Assembly (NCBI GenBank): GCA_028023455.1
Contig: JAQFVV010000055.1
Coordinates: 6,540,030-6,604,029 of the forward strand
Direction: 5' to 3'
Origin: Epiperipatus broadwayi
Taxonomy: Eukaryota > Onychophora > Udeonychophora > Euonychophora > Peripatidae
Length of the DNA: 64,000 nt
Position numbers and translations under genes: made by a program. The notes under the pieces were generated by a model that was not told the DNA's origin, did no database searches, and saw nothing but the letters and a program-made list of their open reading frames with translations. The stretch's first letter is position 1; every line of letters begins with the position of its first letter. Shown one piece after another: positions 61,601 to 63,023 of the stretch.

Positions 61601-63023
61601 TTTTTTAATAATTATAGGCATCTCTCTCCCATGATCAAAATTGGTATAAAATCAATAAAATATTACCTAACTACGCCTCAGCAACAAACTTTTTTTTTTT
61701 TCATCACAGCTACAATCCAGACTGCACTTTTCCAATATCTAGAACTCTTTACTGATGAAAGCCATAAGCTTGAAACTAGTCTGGGATATTGAATAGGTCA
61801 GTACTTGATCTGGTATCTATTAGTTGCTAAAGCATACAAGGTGACATAGCTGTGATGAAAGAAAGAAAGTATACAGCTGGAACATTAAGGAATAAGCTGG
61901 AATCATATGATATGGTCATGCTAAATTCAAACTTTTGGGGAGAAATATTTTTTTTACTTCATTGACTTATTTTACCTTCGTATAATCTGCTATCCTAATC
62001 TATATTTATAATGAATTATCACGTAAATTTAAATTTTGTTTGAGAAGTATTTTTTGTCTCACAAATTTCCTTTATTATTGTGTGATATCTAATTTGCAAT
62101 GAATTATTACATAAAATTTAAACTTAAACCACTAAACATCGCATGATCACCATTTCTTATGCTTGTTCATAACTGTTATTAAAACAGGCAAAACTCTCCA
62201 CACAGTAATGCTACTCAGTGCAAGCCAGAGTAATCAATGGATGCTAGAAGACTTGTGCATAAAATTCCTATCGATTGGATGAGTAGGCACAAGATATTGG
62301 CATCCATTGATTACTCTGGCTTGCACTGAGTGGCACTACTGTATGGAGAGTTTTGCCGTTTTAAAATTTAAACTTTATTGAAGATAATTTCTATCTTATT
62401 AACTAATTTAGTTTCTTATTGATTATTAAGAAAATTCAAACTTTGCTGGAGAGTTGTTTTTTACCTCATTGATAATTAGTATTGTCTTTAAAGAATTATT
62501 ATGTAAATTTAAACTTTGCTGGATATGCATTGTTTATCTCATTGATTAATTTACCATCTTATTATGCAATATATATCAACTATAATTAGAATAGTATTAT
62601 CATTTTCTTTATATATTTTAGGAACCTTCTCATAAAGAAGCCAACCGGATGTTTGTTTTTGAGGATATGCAAGTCATGTCTGATTTCGAACTCAATCGAC
62701 TATGTAAAATGTATTATGTAAGCTATTATTAAAGTATTATTATGATTGATATAATTATGTATATGCATATTATAAATTATCTTACTACTGTACATTTAGA
62801 CAAGTTGGTAGTATACATACTTTTCCAAAGCTATTAGAATCTATATTGTGTTAGATTTTTATATACTAATATTGCAACAATATAAAAATGTAAAGTATTT
62901 TAATTTTTTATTGTTTTTTTTTTTTTTTAGCATATTGCAAATTTTAAGCTATCCAATGAGATAATTGTTGATTCTGGGAAATTTAAATTTTTAGACAGAC
63001 TATTACCAGATATGAAAAAACAG
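1535..63023 (+). CDS. SMARCAD1: SMARCAD1-like SNF2 chromatin-remodelling ATPase, partial, nine exons
   Basis: The protein should be a nuclear ATP-dependent remodeller of the SMARCAD1/Fun30 branch of SNF2 enzymes, which act on nucleosomes in heterochromatin maintenance and DNA-end resection (family knowledge). Nine exons join in frame with GT-AG introns: 1535-1625, 7226-7325, 32471-32609, 40604-40739, 46415-46552, 53439-53537, 59379-59615, 62622-62717 and 62931-63023, giving about 376 codons. Motifs appear in the expected order: DEM-GLGKT (Walker A), VPSSTLDNW (Ia), DEAH (II), [11 protein letters not shown] (III), [19 protein letters not shown], then [12 protein letters not shown] and DSGKF. 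The segment FEDM...SDFEL...LC and the HMLKNM after the DEAH box point to SMARCAD1 rather than ISWI or CHD. The N-terminus (CUE domains in relatives) and helicase motifs IV-VI lie outside the window. No frameshift or stop was seen, so the gene looks functional. Confidence 0.95.
2341..2790. repeat. Fold-back repeat, family C, copy 1
   Basis: The left arm (about 2,341-2,485) and right arm (about 2,650-2,790) are inverted, diverged copies. TAGTGTAAGCTTGACTAATC on the left pairs with the complement of GATTACTTAAGCTTACACAA on the right. Both arms carry the shared core in the form GAAACTAGTTTAGG or its complement. The sequence between the arms is A-rich and non-coding. A second copy lies at 61.3-61.9 kb. 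Confidence 0.75.
3855..4212 (+). repeat. Minisatellite, about 31-bp unit
   Basis: About ten diverged units of consensus close to TTTATATACTATATGAAC followed by CTTATCTAGCAGGA. Units vary from about 26 to 33 bases. The array is interrupted at 4,213 and resumes with two or three units at 5,433-5,515. Confidence 0.85.
4213..5430. mobile_element. Putative non-autonomous DNA transposon inside the minisatellite
   Basis: The segment that splits the minisatellite starts CTGGGTCTCTTTATGCGG and ends TGCACAAAAAGAAACCCAG. The complement of that end, CTGGGTTTCTTTTTGTGCA, matches the start at most positions, giving imperfect terminal inverted repeats of about 18 bases. Each end is followed by Cs and Gs in a GCATAA/CGCAT context reminiscent of pogo/Tigger-type ends, but no transposase is readable and I could not define a clean target duplication. 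An internal palindrome of about 60-base arms lies at 4,841-5,020. Confidence 0.5.
4841..5020. repeat. Long palindrome with about 60-base arms
   Basis: ATATACATGGAGAAACTTTT and ACAGAAAAAAGTTACAAGTA at 4,850-4,895 recur as the exact reverse complement at 4,960-5,005. The loop of about 60 bases is itself partly self-complementary (AAAAGCTTTTAAAAG). It lies inside the putative DNA transposon. Confidence 0.88.
5433..5515 (+). repeat. Minisatellite, right-hand remnant
   Basis: Two to three units of the minisatellite at 3,855-4,212 (CCATGAATCTTATCTAGCAT and TATATGAACCTTATTGAGCA), displaced by the 1.2-kb insertion. Confidence 0.75.
5585..5835. repeat. Hairpin repeat with about 100-base arms
   Basis: The left arm (about 5,585-5,688) reads ACTAAAAAGAAA..., then GATTTAACTTGAAATAAAAG and CATGGTATGGGTCTAGAAAT. 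The right arm (about 5,728-5,835) is its near-perfect inverted copy. A C-run (CCCCCCCTCCCC) in the right arm replaces the shorter complement of GGTATGGG. Probably a MITE. Confidence 0.85.
6295..6426 (+). repeat. Two tandem 66-bp units
   Basis: ATCTTTATACCGTTCTAGCG and the following AGTTAACAAATAAACTGACA...TCAACATCAATAAAAA occur twice, 66 bases apart, with no difference seen apart from the length of the A-run joining them. This is a recent duplication or an assembly artefact. Confidence 0.93.
7226..7325 (+). CDS. SMARCAD1: SMARCAD1-like exon B: GLGKT and motif Ia
   Basis: Starts after TTTGTAG with [15 protein letters not shown], which supplies the ATP-binding lysine and threonine. It continues through a short acidic stretch (EQGEEGP) to LICVPSSTL, the motif Ia region. 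It ends one base into the next codon at a GTAAAA donor. That base joins exon C to give STLDNW, the standard SNF2 motif. Confidence 0.94.
7379..7752. repeat. Fold-back repeat, family A, copy 1
   Basis: Inverted terminal stretches 7,426-7,461 (AACAGACAAAACTCTCCATA, then CAGTATTGCCACTCA) and 7,714-7,750 are near-perfect complements. An outer tag (AAACATCACATGATCACCAT) lies to the left. The interior carries the shared core (CTCACTGATGAAGGCCAGAA, CCTAGTCTGGGAATATTGGA) and GGCATCCATTGATTATTCTG. Only the outer parts pair, so this copy is an asymmetric dimer. Confidence 0.85.
9337..9475. repeat. Hairpin with about 50-base arms
   Basis: ATTAAAAACCAATCAATACT at 9,337 pairs with the complement of the stretch ending CTGGTTTTTAATGTT at 9,477. 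The middle pairing includes AATATCAATAA with TTATTGATATT. The loop contains CAAAGTGTTGTCAAGGCAAC. Non-coding. Confidence 0.75.
9620..9912. repeat. Fold-back repeat, family A, copy 2
   Basis: A nearly complete hairpin. The left arm has GGATGCCAGAAGGCTTGTGC and TAAAATCCCCATCTAGT; the right arm has the inverted form from 9,765 to 9,866. The outer tag GCATAAGAAATGGTGATCAT is on the right here, the mirror image of copy 1. A 20-base piece (GCTTGTGCGTAAAATCCCCA) is duplicated within the left arm at about 9,719. Confidence 0.88.
10294..10720. repeat. Fold-back repeat, family A, copy 3
   Basis: Begins with the outer tag AAACATCACATGACCACCGT and ends with CACTACTGTATGAAGAGTTC. The interior (GGCTGCTGGAGGGTTGCATT, CTAAGATCTAGGTGCTGTGC, GATTAGTCTGGGGATATTGG) is the same as copy 1, so copies 1 and 3 are the same subfamily. 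About 40 bases unique to this copy separate the tag from the interior. Confidence 0.8.
12380..12505. repeat. Short hairpin with about 23-base arms
   Basis: CTACTCTTGAGCCATCTAAG near 12,382 pairs with the complement of TTACTTAAACGGCTCTCAAG near 12,473. The loop of about 70 bases contains GTAGTGTACTGGTTAACAGC, faintly tRNA-like. Unclassified. Confidence 0.55.
13925..15895 (-). mobile_element. Penelope-like retroelement remnant flanked by an inverted duplication
   Basis: On the minus strand between about 15,180 and 14,750 the reading frames, allowing frameshifts, give a Penelope-type reverse transcriptase. It reads [20 protein letters not shown], then [13 protein letters not shown] (catalytic Asp pair, 14,953-14,984), then [10 protein letters not shown]. 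Outside it, 13,925-14,355 and 15,410-15,895 are inverted copies of each other, sharing for example [15 protein letters not shown] when each is read in its own direction. A 45-bp tandem duplication lies inside at 14,564-14,653. Inverted or partial flanking copies are known for Penelope elements. The element is broken by stops and frameshifts. Confidence 0.75.
14564..14653 (+). repeat. Two tandem 45-bp units
   Basis: GTTGTTAGATAGCTGTATTT followed by GACTCCAACATTAGTGAGGT and CTTTT is repeated 45 bases later with no difference seen. It lies in the coding part of the Penelope-like remnant and keeps length modulo 3. Confidence 0.93.
16782..16995 (-). repeat. Three tandem units of about 77 bp inside the LTR
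   Basis: Units begin near 16,782, 16,860 and 16,937, each with TAGCGG(G/T)ATTT on the plus strand followed by AATACATTTATTTRTTTAGAC or a variant. The same array is at 21,477-21,690 in the other LTR, and a decayed version is near 28,130-28,270 in element 2. Such arrays in LTRs often act as enhancers; that role is inference. Confidence 0.8.
17242..17517 (-). CDS. Conserved open frame inside the LTR of element 1 (3' copy), unknown
   Basis: The open frame starts directly after an in-frame TAG that belongs to a TTTTAG splice-acceptor-like string, and runs 91 codons: [20 protein letters not shown], then [30 protein letters not shown] and [12 protein letters not shown], to a stop. The first ATG is at codon 29. 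It is clearly less AT-rich than its surroundings. The 5' LTR copy (21,939-22,214) is almost identical, and element 2 keeps the frame for 75 codons with amino-acid changes. I recognise no family. It could be a captured host exon or an accessory LTR gene. Confidence 0.4.
   Translation of the reverse strand, partial: RCDDPFRREISGFFRVEINPNRPTQAGIMGAPVGFDNVMQPAGKLQHVPLVPGYAYVTPYFVGPRQRPVRQSYKLICGIAVSIYCHSISPF
18992..19013. promoter_or_regulatory. LTR-end palindrome
   Basis: TAAGATTCG-AATA-CGAATCTTA is a perfect 9-bp stem with a 4-base loop, only 8 bases inside the LTR end. It is present unchanged at the same place in the 5' LTR (23,688-23,710) and in element 2 (about 26,093-26,115), so it survived while neighbouring bases changed. 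It could be a transcription-factor or integrase recognition site; the role is inference. Confidence 0.5.
19022..19037 (-). promoter_or_regulatory. Polypurine tract of element 1
   Basis: On the minus strand GGGAAGTACGGGGAAA directly abuts the TGAAACAG start of the 3' LTR, where the plus-strand DNA primer of LTR retrotransposons is expected. Element 2 has the same tract with one change. Confidence 0.7.
19580..20410 (-). CDS. Fused gag-leader and integrase-tail ORF of element 1
   Basis: A 276-residue open frame, the only sizeable one in the interior. Residues about 1-130 are highly charged and probably coiled coil ([20 protein letters not shown]), followed by [17 protein letters not shown] and an acidic linker to about 190. 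From about residue 200 the character changes to an integrase C-terminal segment ([19 protein letters not shown], then [13 protein letters not shown]), which in Gypsy elements lies several kilobases downstream of gag. The fusion shows a large internal deletion. In another frame just past the stop, YYPPDPGL is the integrase end, also seen in element 2. Stable expression is unproven. Confidence 0.8.
   Translation of the reverse strand: MESENIDIQQEDLSEALESTPERREAPQQYRGSMDFNFKFIEEILRQNMQEMKKMYEEEMRKRRDEESKQRQEEEKIRVREYQEFKDIMWRELEAITEHFGISPASKKEEEIKDMKKERKSERSDEPMIVEGQASSVVNMKKCDEQRNLIPANEGPQELLSESSKKEMKMDTSMTPTRLHFGKADSLLIKTPLPMDEREINIETDRRKAHRRLMKRADWKLRADRRSQHFQVGNYVWIRNSQQNNRDKRVYKKFFLLYRGHSIIDRTWPKCIFIKR
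21027..21047 (-). promoter_or_regulatory. Putative tRNA-Lys primer-binding site of element 1
   Basis: On the minus strand TGGCGCTTTCCAACGTGGAG resembles the complement of the 3' end of tRNA-Lys(CTT), TGGCGCCCAACGTGGGGC as I recall it, with three extra Ts after TGGCGC. The following bases (GC..TCGA) also echo the T-arm. It lies 24 bases from the LTR end, farther than usual. Element 2 keeps it (24,222-24,241). Confidence 0.45.
21072..23718 (-). repeat. 5' LTR of element 1
   Basis: A direct copy of 16,378-19,021, aligned with an offset of 4,694 to 4,697 bases and only scattered substitutions (for example CGTGGTACTG here against CATGATACTG there). It ends at ...CTGTTTCA on the plus strand, then ATA and the N run. 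Confidence 0.9.
21939..22214 (-). CDS. Conserved open frame inside the LTR of element 1 (5' copy), unknown
   Basis: Same 91-codon frame as in the 3' LTR (17,242-17,517). Only two amino-acid differences were noticed (RCDD/RRDD near the start, and LQHV/LRHV). It has the same TTTTAG boundary and the same stop. Confidence 0.4.
   Translation of the reverse strand, partial: RRDDPFRREISGFFRVEINPNRPTQAGIMGAPVGFDNVMQPAGKLRHVPLVPGYAYVTPYFVGPRQRPVRQSYKLICGIAVSIYCHSISPF
23722..24221. other. Assembly gap, exactly 500 N
   Basis: Exactly 500 Ns, a usual placeholder for unknown length. The left side stops three bases outside the 5' LTR of element 1. The right side starts inside the primer-site region of an oppositely oriented relative. 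The missing part should include the 5' LTR of element 2, so the real size is probably above 2.6 kb. Translations that cross it are meaningless. Confidence 0.97.
24861..25616 (+). CDS. Gag-like ORF of element 2 with a capsid-type segment
   Basis: A 251-residue open frame. Residues about 1-140 match the charged leader of element 1 ([32 protein letters not shown]). From about 170 it reads [20 protein letters not shown] then [18 protein letters not shown], the pattern of a Gypsy-type retrotransposon gag (nucleocapsid shell) domain, which element 1 has lost. After about residue 230 it jumps to the last integrase residues (YYPPDPGL) and stops. Its internal deletion therefore differs from that of element 1. 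Confidence 0.8.
   Translation: MEAENDRIASMNFSLRLLEIFRESKKEWRKIREEARRYEEPKTSQEEEEIRVRERQKIYRDMLVYLEMINEHYGISPVSKKEEEIKDMEKELEILDKPMIVEGQADSVVNMKKVDEQIDLIPIHEGPQEPLSESSKKETSMDGDKRIGPKVTEENMKTDSGYQSHLTKMVHVKIFRVEIRGKPQTYLESSQKFLKFHKKGPDVQIAIASNHLQGSAKNWWNMGKWKFRTIQHSVPQSSMTRDGYYPPDPGL
26069..26084 (+). promoter_or_regulatory. Polypurine tract of element 2
   Basis: GGGAAGTATGGGGAAA directly precedes the TGAAACAG start of the 3' LTR. It differs from the element 1 tract by one base. Confidence 0.7.
26085..28365 (+). repeat. 3' LTR of element 2, truncated
   Basis: Matches the minus-strand LTR of element 1 from its first base (TGAAACAGTAAGATTCG) through the palindrome, the CAG-type run (GCTGCTGCTG), the conserved open frame (27,582-27,809) and part of the 77-bp array. 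It stops near the position equivalent to 16,685. Confidence 0.82.
27582..27809 (+). CDS. Conserved LTR open frame, element 2 copy
   Basis: 75 codons: [20 protein letters not shown], then [40 protein letters not shown], then a stop. The middle (QPSNRRHVS) differs from element 1 by several substitutions and an indel that leave the frame intact on both sides. The region upstream, which has a stop in element 1, is open here. Confidence 0.4.
   Translation: MCYVFRDLDDPFRREISGFFRVEINPSRPTQAGIMGAPVGFDNVGSQPSNRRHVSLVPGYAYVTPYFIGPRQRPV
28366..28432 (-). repeat. hAT-like terminal inverted repeat remnant
   Basis: Read on the minus strand the segment starts CAGGGACTCCCAACTTGTAT, which resembles the CAGGGGTCCCCAACC ends of hAT elements. 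The adjoining 8 bases on the plus strand, TTCTAGTG (28,425-28,432), fit the nTCTAGAn type of hAT target duplication. The body of this element, expected to the left, is replaced by the truncated LTR. No second end was found. Confidence 0.4.
28433..28974. other. Unclassified AT-rich spacer
   Basis: Lies between the hAT-like end and the hAT transposase remnant. There are no open frames above about 30 codons that look coding. It could be the 5' non-coding part of the hAT element. Confidence 0.5.
28975..30665 (+). pseudogene. Decayed hAT transposase (ZBED5/FAM200-like)
   Basis: Three open segments follow the order of a hAT transposase. 29,186-29,458 has [16 protein letters not shown] and a helix like the A.AKPHT.GE..I.P region. 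29,823-30,041 has [20 protein letters not shown], matching the LLLHTEVRWLSRG block of the ZBED5-like group. 30,414-30,665 has [20 protein letters not shown], then [18 protein letters not shown] and [12 protein letters not shown], the hAT dimerisation region, to a natural stop. Between them are stops and frameshifts, so it is not active. Terminal inverted repeats of this copy were not found. Confidence 0.82.
31080..31640. repeat. tRNA-derived SINE fold-back (head-to-head pair)
   Basis: The right unit starts near 31,497 with a box A-like TAGCCTAGTTGGTTA and a box B-like GGTTTGATTTCC. The left unit reads the same on the minus strand from about 31,187 (TAGTCTAGTTGATTAGAG, then AAATTCAATTCC). The stretch between the heads is also inverted: CTATAAAGGCCCTCCTGATT at 31,220 pairs with AATCAGGAGGACCTCATAG at 31,448. 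The whole is one long hairpin with arms of about 270 bases. The unit begins TTTGACAAA in both. Confidence 0.72.
32471..32609 (+). CDS. SMARCAD1: SMARCAD1-like exon C: DNW...VTT segment of lobe 1
   Basis: Acceptor TTTTAG at 32,470 and donor GTAAGT at 32,610. It reads [20 protein letters not shown], then an E/R-rich helix ([12 protein letters not shown]), an acidic loop (NDDAEDFN) and IVVTT. This matches the SMARCAD1 pattern WCP...YYG...ERK..R...V.TT. It ends two bases into a codon that exon D completes as VTTYH. The exon lies 25 kb from exon B because intron 2 is filled with transposable elements. Confidence 0.94.
32610..40603 (+). other. Intron 3 of the SMARCAD1-like gene
   Basis: An 8-kb intron. 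32,610-33,960 has no recognisable feature. A family B fragment is at 33,970-34,185. 34,190-35,250 is plain AT-rich sequence with TA runs. Two weakly similar stretches of about 100 bases lie at 35,240-35,350 and 35,545-35,650 (AGTGTCAATGCTTGATGACA against AGCAATAATGTTTGATTAAA). From about 36,000 to 40,300 the plus strand is poor in G, suggesting an A-rich, C-poor mobile element on the minus strand. The longest minus open frame there (39,256-39,498, 80 codons) matches nothing I know. Confidence 0.7.
33970..34185. repeat. Fold-back family B, diverged fragment
   Basis: Contains CTCCTCACTGAAGAGACCCA then GTTGAAACCGGTCTGGGGAT (shared core), TAAATAAAAAAAGCTTGTTT and, at the right end, ATGTCATGTGACATCTGACT, all in family B order. 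Only one arm is preserved. Confidence 0.65.
40604..40739 (+). CDS. SMARCAD1: SMARCAD1-like exon D: DEAH box
   Basis: Follows a long T tract ending in TTTCAG and ends at AGG|GTAAAG. It encodes the catalytic Walker B motif [12 protein letters not shown] and then the RYQNLMKIR helix. The box reads DEAH here. As I recall vertebrate SMARCAD1 it reads DEGH, so the third residue differs while the Asp-Glu pair needed for ATP hydrolysis is kept. The loop before it ([16 protein letters not shown]) has the usual length for this branch. Confidence 0.94.
40891..41373 (+). repeat. Direct repeat pair, about 148 bases, 338 bases apart
   Basis: TGTAGCTTATTCCACTGCAC (40,893) and TGTAGCTTACTCCACTGCAC (41,231) begin two copies that run through GATAGAATGGATCCACTCTA to CTATATGTATAGG with about ten differences. 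Each copy contains a near-palindrome (AAAGATAGAATGGATCCACTC followed by TATCCTTT). Unclassified short interspersed repeat. Confidence 0.85.
42210..42835 (+). mobile_element. LINE 3'-end fragment with zinc-knuckle C-terminus (LINE family X)
   Basis: The open frame 42,384-42,641 encodes [20 protein letters not shown] then C, a C-x2-C-x9-H-x4-C knuckle typical of the end of APE-type LINE ORF2 proteins, then KLWKNKYK and [16 protein letters not shown]. The following 3' stretch (GTGGCTAACAGGTTTCTCTG, GGCATAGTGGCTGAGAGATT) is shared with the minus-strand copy at 53,955-56,680, which fixes the family. It is heavily 5'-truncated. Confidence 0.78.
43485..46260 (-). mobile_element. RTE-clade LINE, nearly full length, inactivated
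   Basis: Read on the minus strand in order: a 5' region, the endonuclease from about 46,145 ([20 protein letters not shown], then [11 protein letters not shown] and [10 protein letters not shown]), the reverse transcriptase near 44,480-44,100 ([49 protein letters not shown]), and the C-terminal segment 43,989-43,681 ([33 protein letters not shown]). It ends in a TGATGATGATGAT tail (43,488-43,502), the usual RTE 3' tail. The FADD box reads FGDV. Stops and frameshifts break the frame. Confidence 0.88.
43681..43989 (-). pseudogene. RTE ORF2 C-terminal segment, open for 102 codons
   Basis: The frame includes [20 protein letters not shown] then [40 protein letters not shown] and [14 protein letters not shown]. 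This is the very common downstream region of RTE ORF2 after the reverse transcriptase thumb. It is only part of the broken element at 43,485-46,260. Confidence 0.85.
46415..46552 (+). CDS. SMARCAD1: SMARCAD1-like exon E: motif III
   Basis: Acceptor TTTAG after a (TTTA)n tract; donor CAG|GTAAGT, close to ideal. It contains [20 protein letters not shown] (motif III) and CFVMPHMF, which leads into the insertion between the two RecA lobes ([15 protein letters not shown]). It is 46 whole codons, phase 0 at both ends. Confidence 0.95.
47492..47893 (-). pseudogene. Chimeric open frame: RTE endonuclease tail joined to Penelope-type GIY-YIG domain
   Basis: A 133-codon frame. The first 16 or so residues ([15 protein letters not shown]) are the RTE endonuclease segment that continues upstream to 48,290. 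From about residue 18 the sequence becomes a GIY-YIG nuclease of Penelope type: [21 protein letters not shown], then [15 protein letters not shown] and [11 protein letters not shown]. The pair of Cys before YIG and the terminal NPVLN match that family. The reading frame crosses the junction (about 47,840), probably by chance. Confidence 0.7.
47840..48430 (-). mobile_element. Second RTE-clade LINE fragment (endonuclease part)
   Basis: On the minus strand from about 48,290: LKVGMWNVR, then [42 protein letters not shown], and [20 protein letters not shown]. This is the start-to-middle of the RTE/craniofacial-development-protein-2-like endonuclease, with several frameshifts. It ends abruptly at the Penelope junction near 47,840. 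The 5' leader reaches about 48,430. Confidence 0.78.
48985..49085 (-). repeat. tRNA-derived SINE head, antisense
   Basis: On the minus strand TTGCTCAATGATAGAGTG resembles tRNA box A, and GGATTGAATTAC about 30 bases later resembles box B. The spacing fits a tRNA head. The body downstream is not resolved. Confidence 0.5.
49950..50302. repeat. Fold-back repeat, family D
   Basis: AAGATTATTTCTTGGGAGTA at 49,950 pairs with TACTCCCAAGAAATAATCTT ending at 50,302. Further in, AGAACTTAGCAATTAGCAGT and CCAATCCCTTCCATAAGT pair with their complements at 50,200-50,260, and TATGTAAAACGAACATA pairs with 50,157-50,176. Arms are about 135 bases with small unpaired pieces. Non-coding. Confidence 0.87.
52963..53258. 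repeat. Fold-back repeat, family B, copy 2
   Basis: Inverted arms carry CTCTTAACAAGCTTTTC, GAATATTCCTATTCCCAGAC and ATGCTTTTGGCATTCCTCA. The loop contains an outer-tag copy (CACATGACTTAATTTAGTAT) that recurs inverted at the right end (TTAAATTAAGTCATGTGATA). It lies just 180 bases before exon F. Confidence 0.85.
53439..53537 (+). CDS. SMARCAD1: SMARCAD1-like exon F: linker helix and FILRR
   Basis: The acceptor is a weak TTAAAG after a 14-T tract, chosen because it gives an in-frame start ([20 protein letters not shown]). It continues [13 protein letters not shown] and ends at GAA|GTGAGT. The KPFILRR motif is diagnostic for SNF2 proteins at the end of lobe 1. It is 33 codons, phase 0 to phase 0. 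Confidence 0.92.
53695..53820. repeat. Low-complexity TAATTA block
   Basis: Made almost only of TAATTA, ATAATAATAAT and TTAATTAT strings for about 125 bases with no G or C until the right-hand end. It is self-complementary throughout. Confidence 0.92.
53955..56680 (-). mobile_element. LINE family X, 5'-truncated copy with endonuclease, RT and zinc knuckle
   Basis: On the minus strand: the endonuclease C-terminal part from about 56,670 ([31 protein letters not shown] with the SDH motif), the reverse transcriptase around 55,510-55,160 ([20 protein letters not shown], equivalent to [21 protein letters not shown] where GVRQGC is usual), then a tail ([20 protein letters not shown]) and a Cys/His knuckle ([18 protein letters not shown]) with Tyr in place of the His. 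The catalytic Asp of FIDLEKA is Gly. It is inactive. The clade is uncertain; the knuckle suggests an I/Jockey-like APE LINE. Confidence 0.8.
58204..58500. repeat. Hairpin with about 80-base arms
   Basis: TTCTTTAGCATATGTATTGG, AAGCGGTTTCTTTCTTATCT and GTGCACTTTCGGTGAT in the left arm (58,206-58,277) pair with the complement in the right arm (58,414-58,498). The loop of about 135 bases is AT-rich. Probably a MITE. Confidence 0.87.
59379..59615 (+). CDS. SMARCAD1: SMARCAD1-like exon [11 protein letters not shown] segment
   Basis: The largest exon visible (79 codons), between AAATAG and GTTAGT. It starts [17 protein letters not shown], the LP.K.+ segment after FILRR, then a helical stretch ([20 protein letters not shown]), then [20 protein letters not shown] and MSEQMLK. 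These are all standard SMARCAD1/Fun30 elements in the right order. Confidence 0.95.
59945..60600 (-). mobile_element. LINE reverse-transcriptase fragment
   Basis: The minus frame 60,148-59,966 gives [20 protein letters not shown], then [20 protein letters not shown], matching the NYRPI.L.....K.+E.++. and QSGFR.GRST blocks at the start of LINE reverse transcriptase. A run of eleven Cs (60,157-60,167 region) interrupts the frame just upstream. A direct repeat of about 36 bases (CATCTGCTCATTTGGAAT, at 60,197 and 60,227) lies to the right. It may belong to LINE family X, whose available copies do not cover this block well enough to be sure. Confidence 0.62.
61293..61865. repeat. Fold-back repeat, family C, copy 2
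   Basis: The left arm (about 61,293-61,400) contains CACTACAGCTATGCTACTTT and AGACTAGTTTCAAGCTTACG. The right arm (about 61,745-61,865) contains the inverted forms, CATAAGCTTGAAACTAGTCT and ACAAGGTGACATAGCTGTGA. The core is the same as in families A and B. Confidence 0.8.
62134..62363. repeat. Fold-back repeat, family A, copy 4
   Basis: Starts with the outer tag AAACATCGCATGATCACCAT and TATTAAAACAGGCAAAACTC. The arms CAGTGCAAGCCAGAGTAATC and GATTACTCTGGCTTGCACTG are perfect complements. It ends TGTATGGAGAGTTTTGCC. It is the shortest copy, with a loop of only about 30 bases. Confidence 0.9.
62622..62717 (+). CDS. SMARCAD1: SMARCAD1-like exon H: FEDM...SDFEL segment
   Basis: Acceptor ATTTTAG and donor TAT|GTAAGC. 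The reading frame [16 protein letters not shown] then [16 protein letters not shown] matches the SMARCAD1-specific insertion before the second RecA lobe. It is 32 codons, phase 0 at both ends. Confidence 0.94.
62931..63023 (+). CDS. SMARCAD1: SMARCAD1-like exon I (last visible): DSGKF entry to lobe 2
   Basis: Follows a 15-T polypyrimidine tract and TTTAG, and ends at CAG|GTATGA. It reads [18 protein letters not shown] then [17 protein letters not shown](F/L) marks the start of the helicase C-terminal lobe. The next exon, which should encode the RVLIFSQF-type motif, was not found before the window end, so it must lie beyond 64,000. Confidence 0.94.

Larger units (their letters stand above)
59616..62621 (+). 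other. Intron 7 of the SMARCAD1-like gene
   Basis: Holds a LINE fragment (59,945-60,600), a family C fold-back (61,293-61,865) and a family A fold-back (62,134-62,363). 60,610-61,290 has no recognisable feature. Confidence 0.8.
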
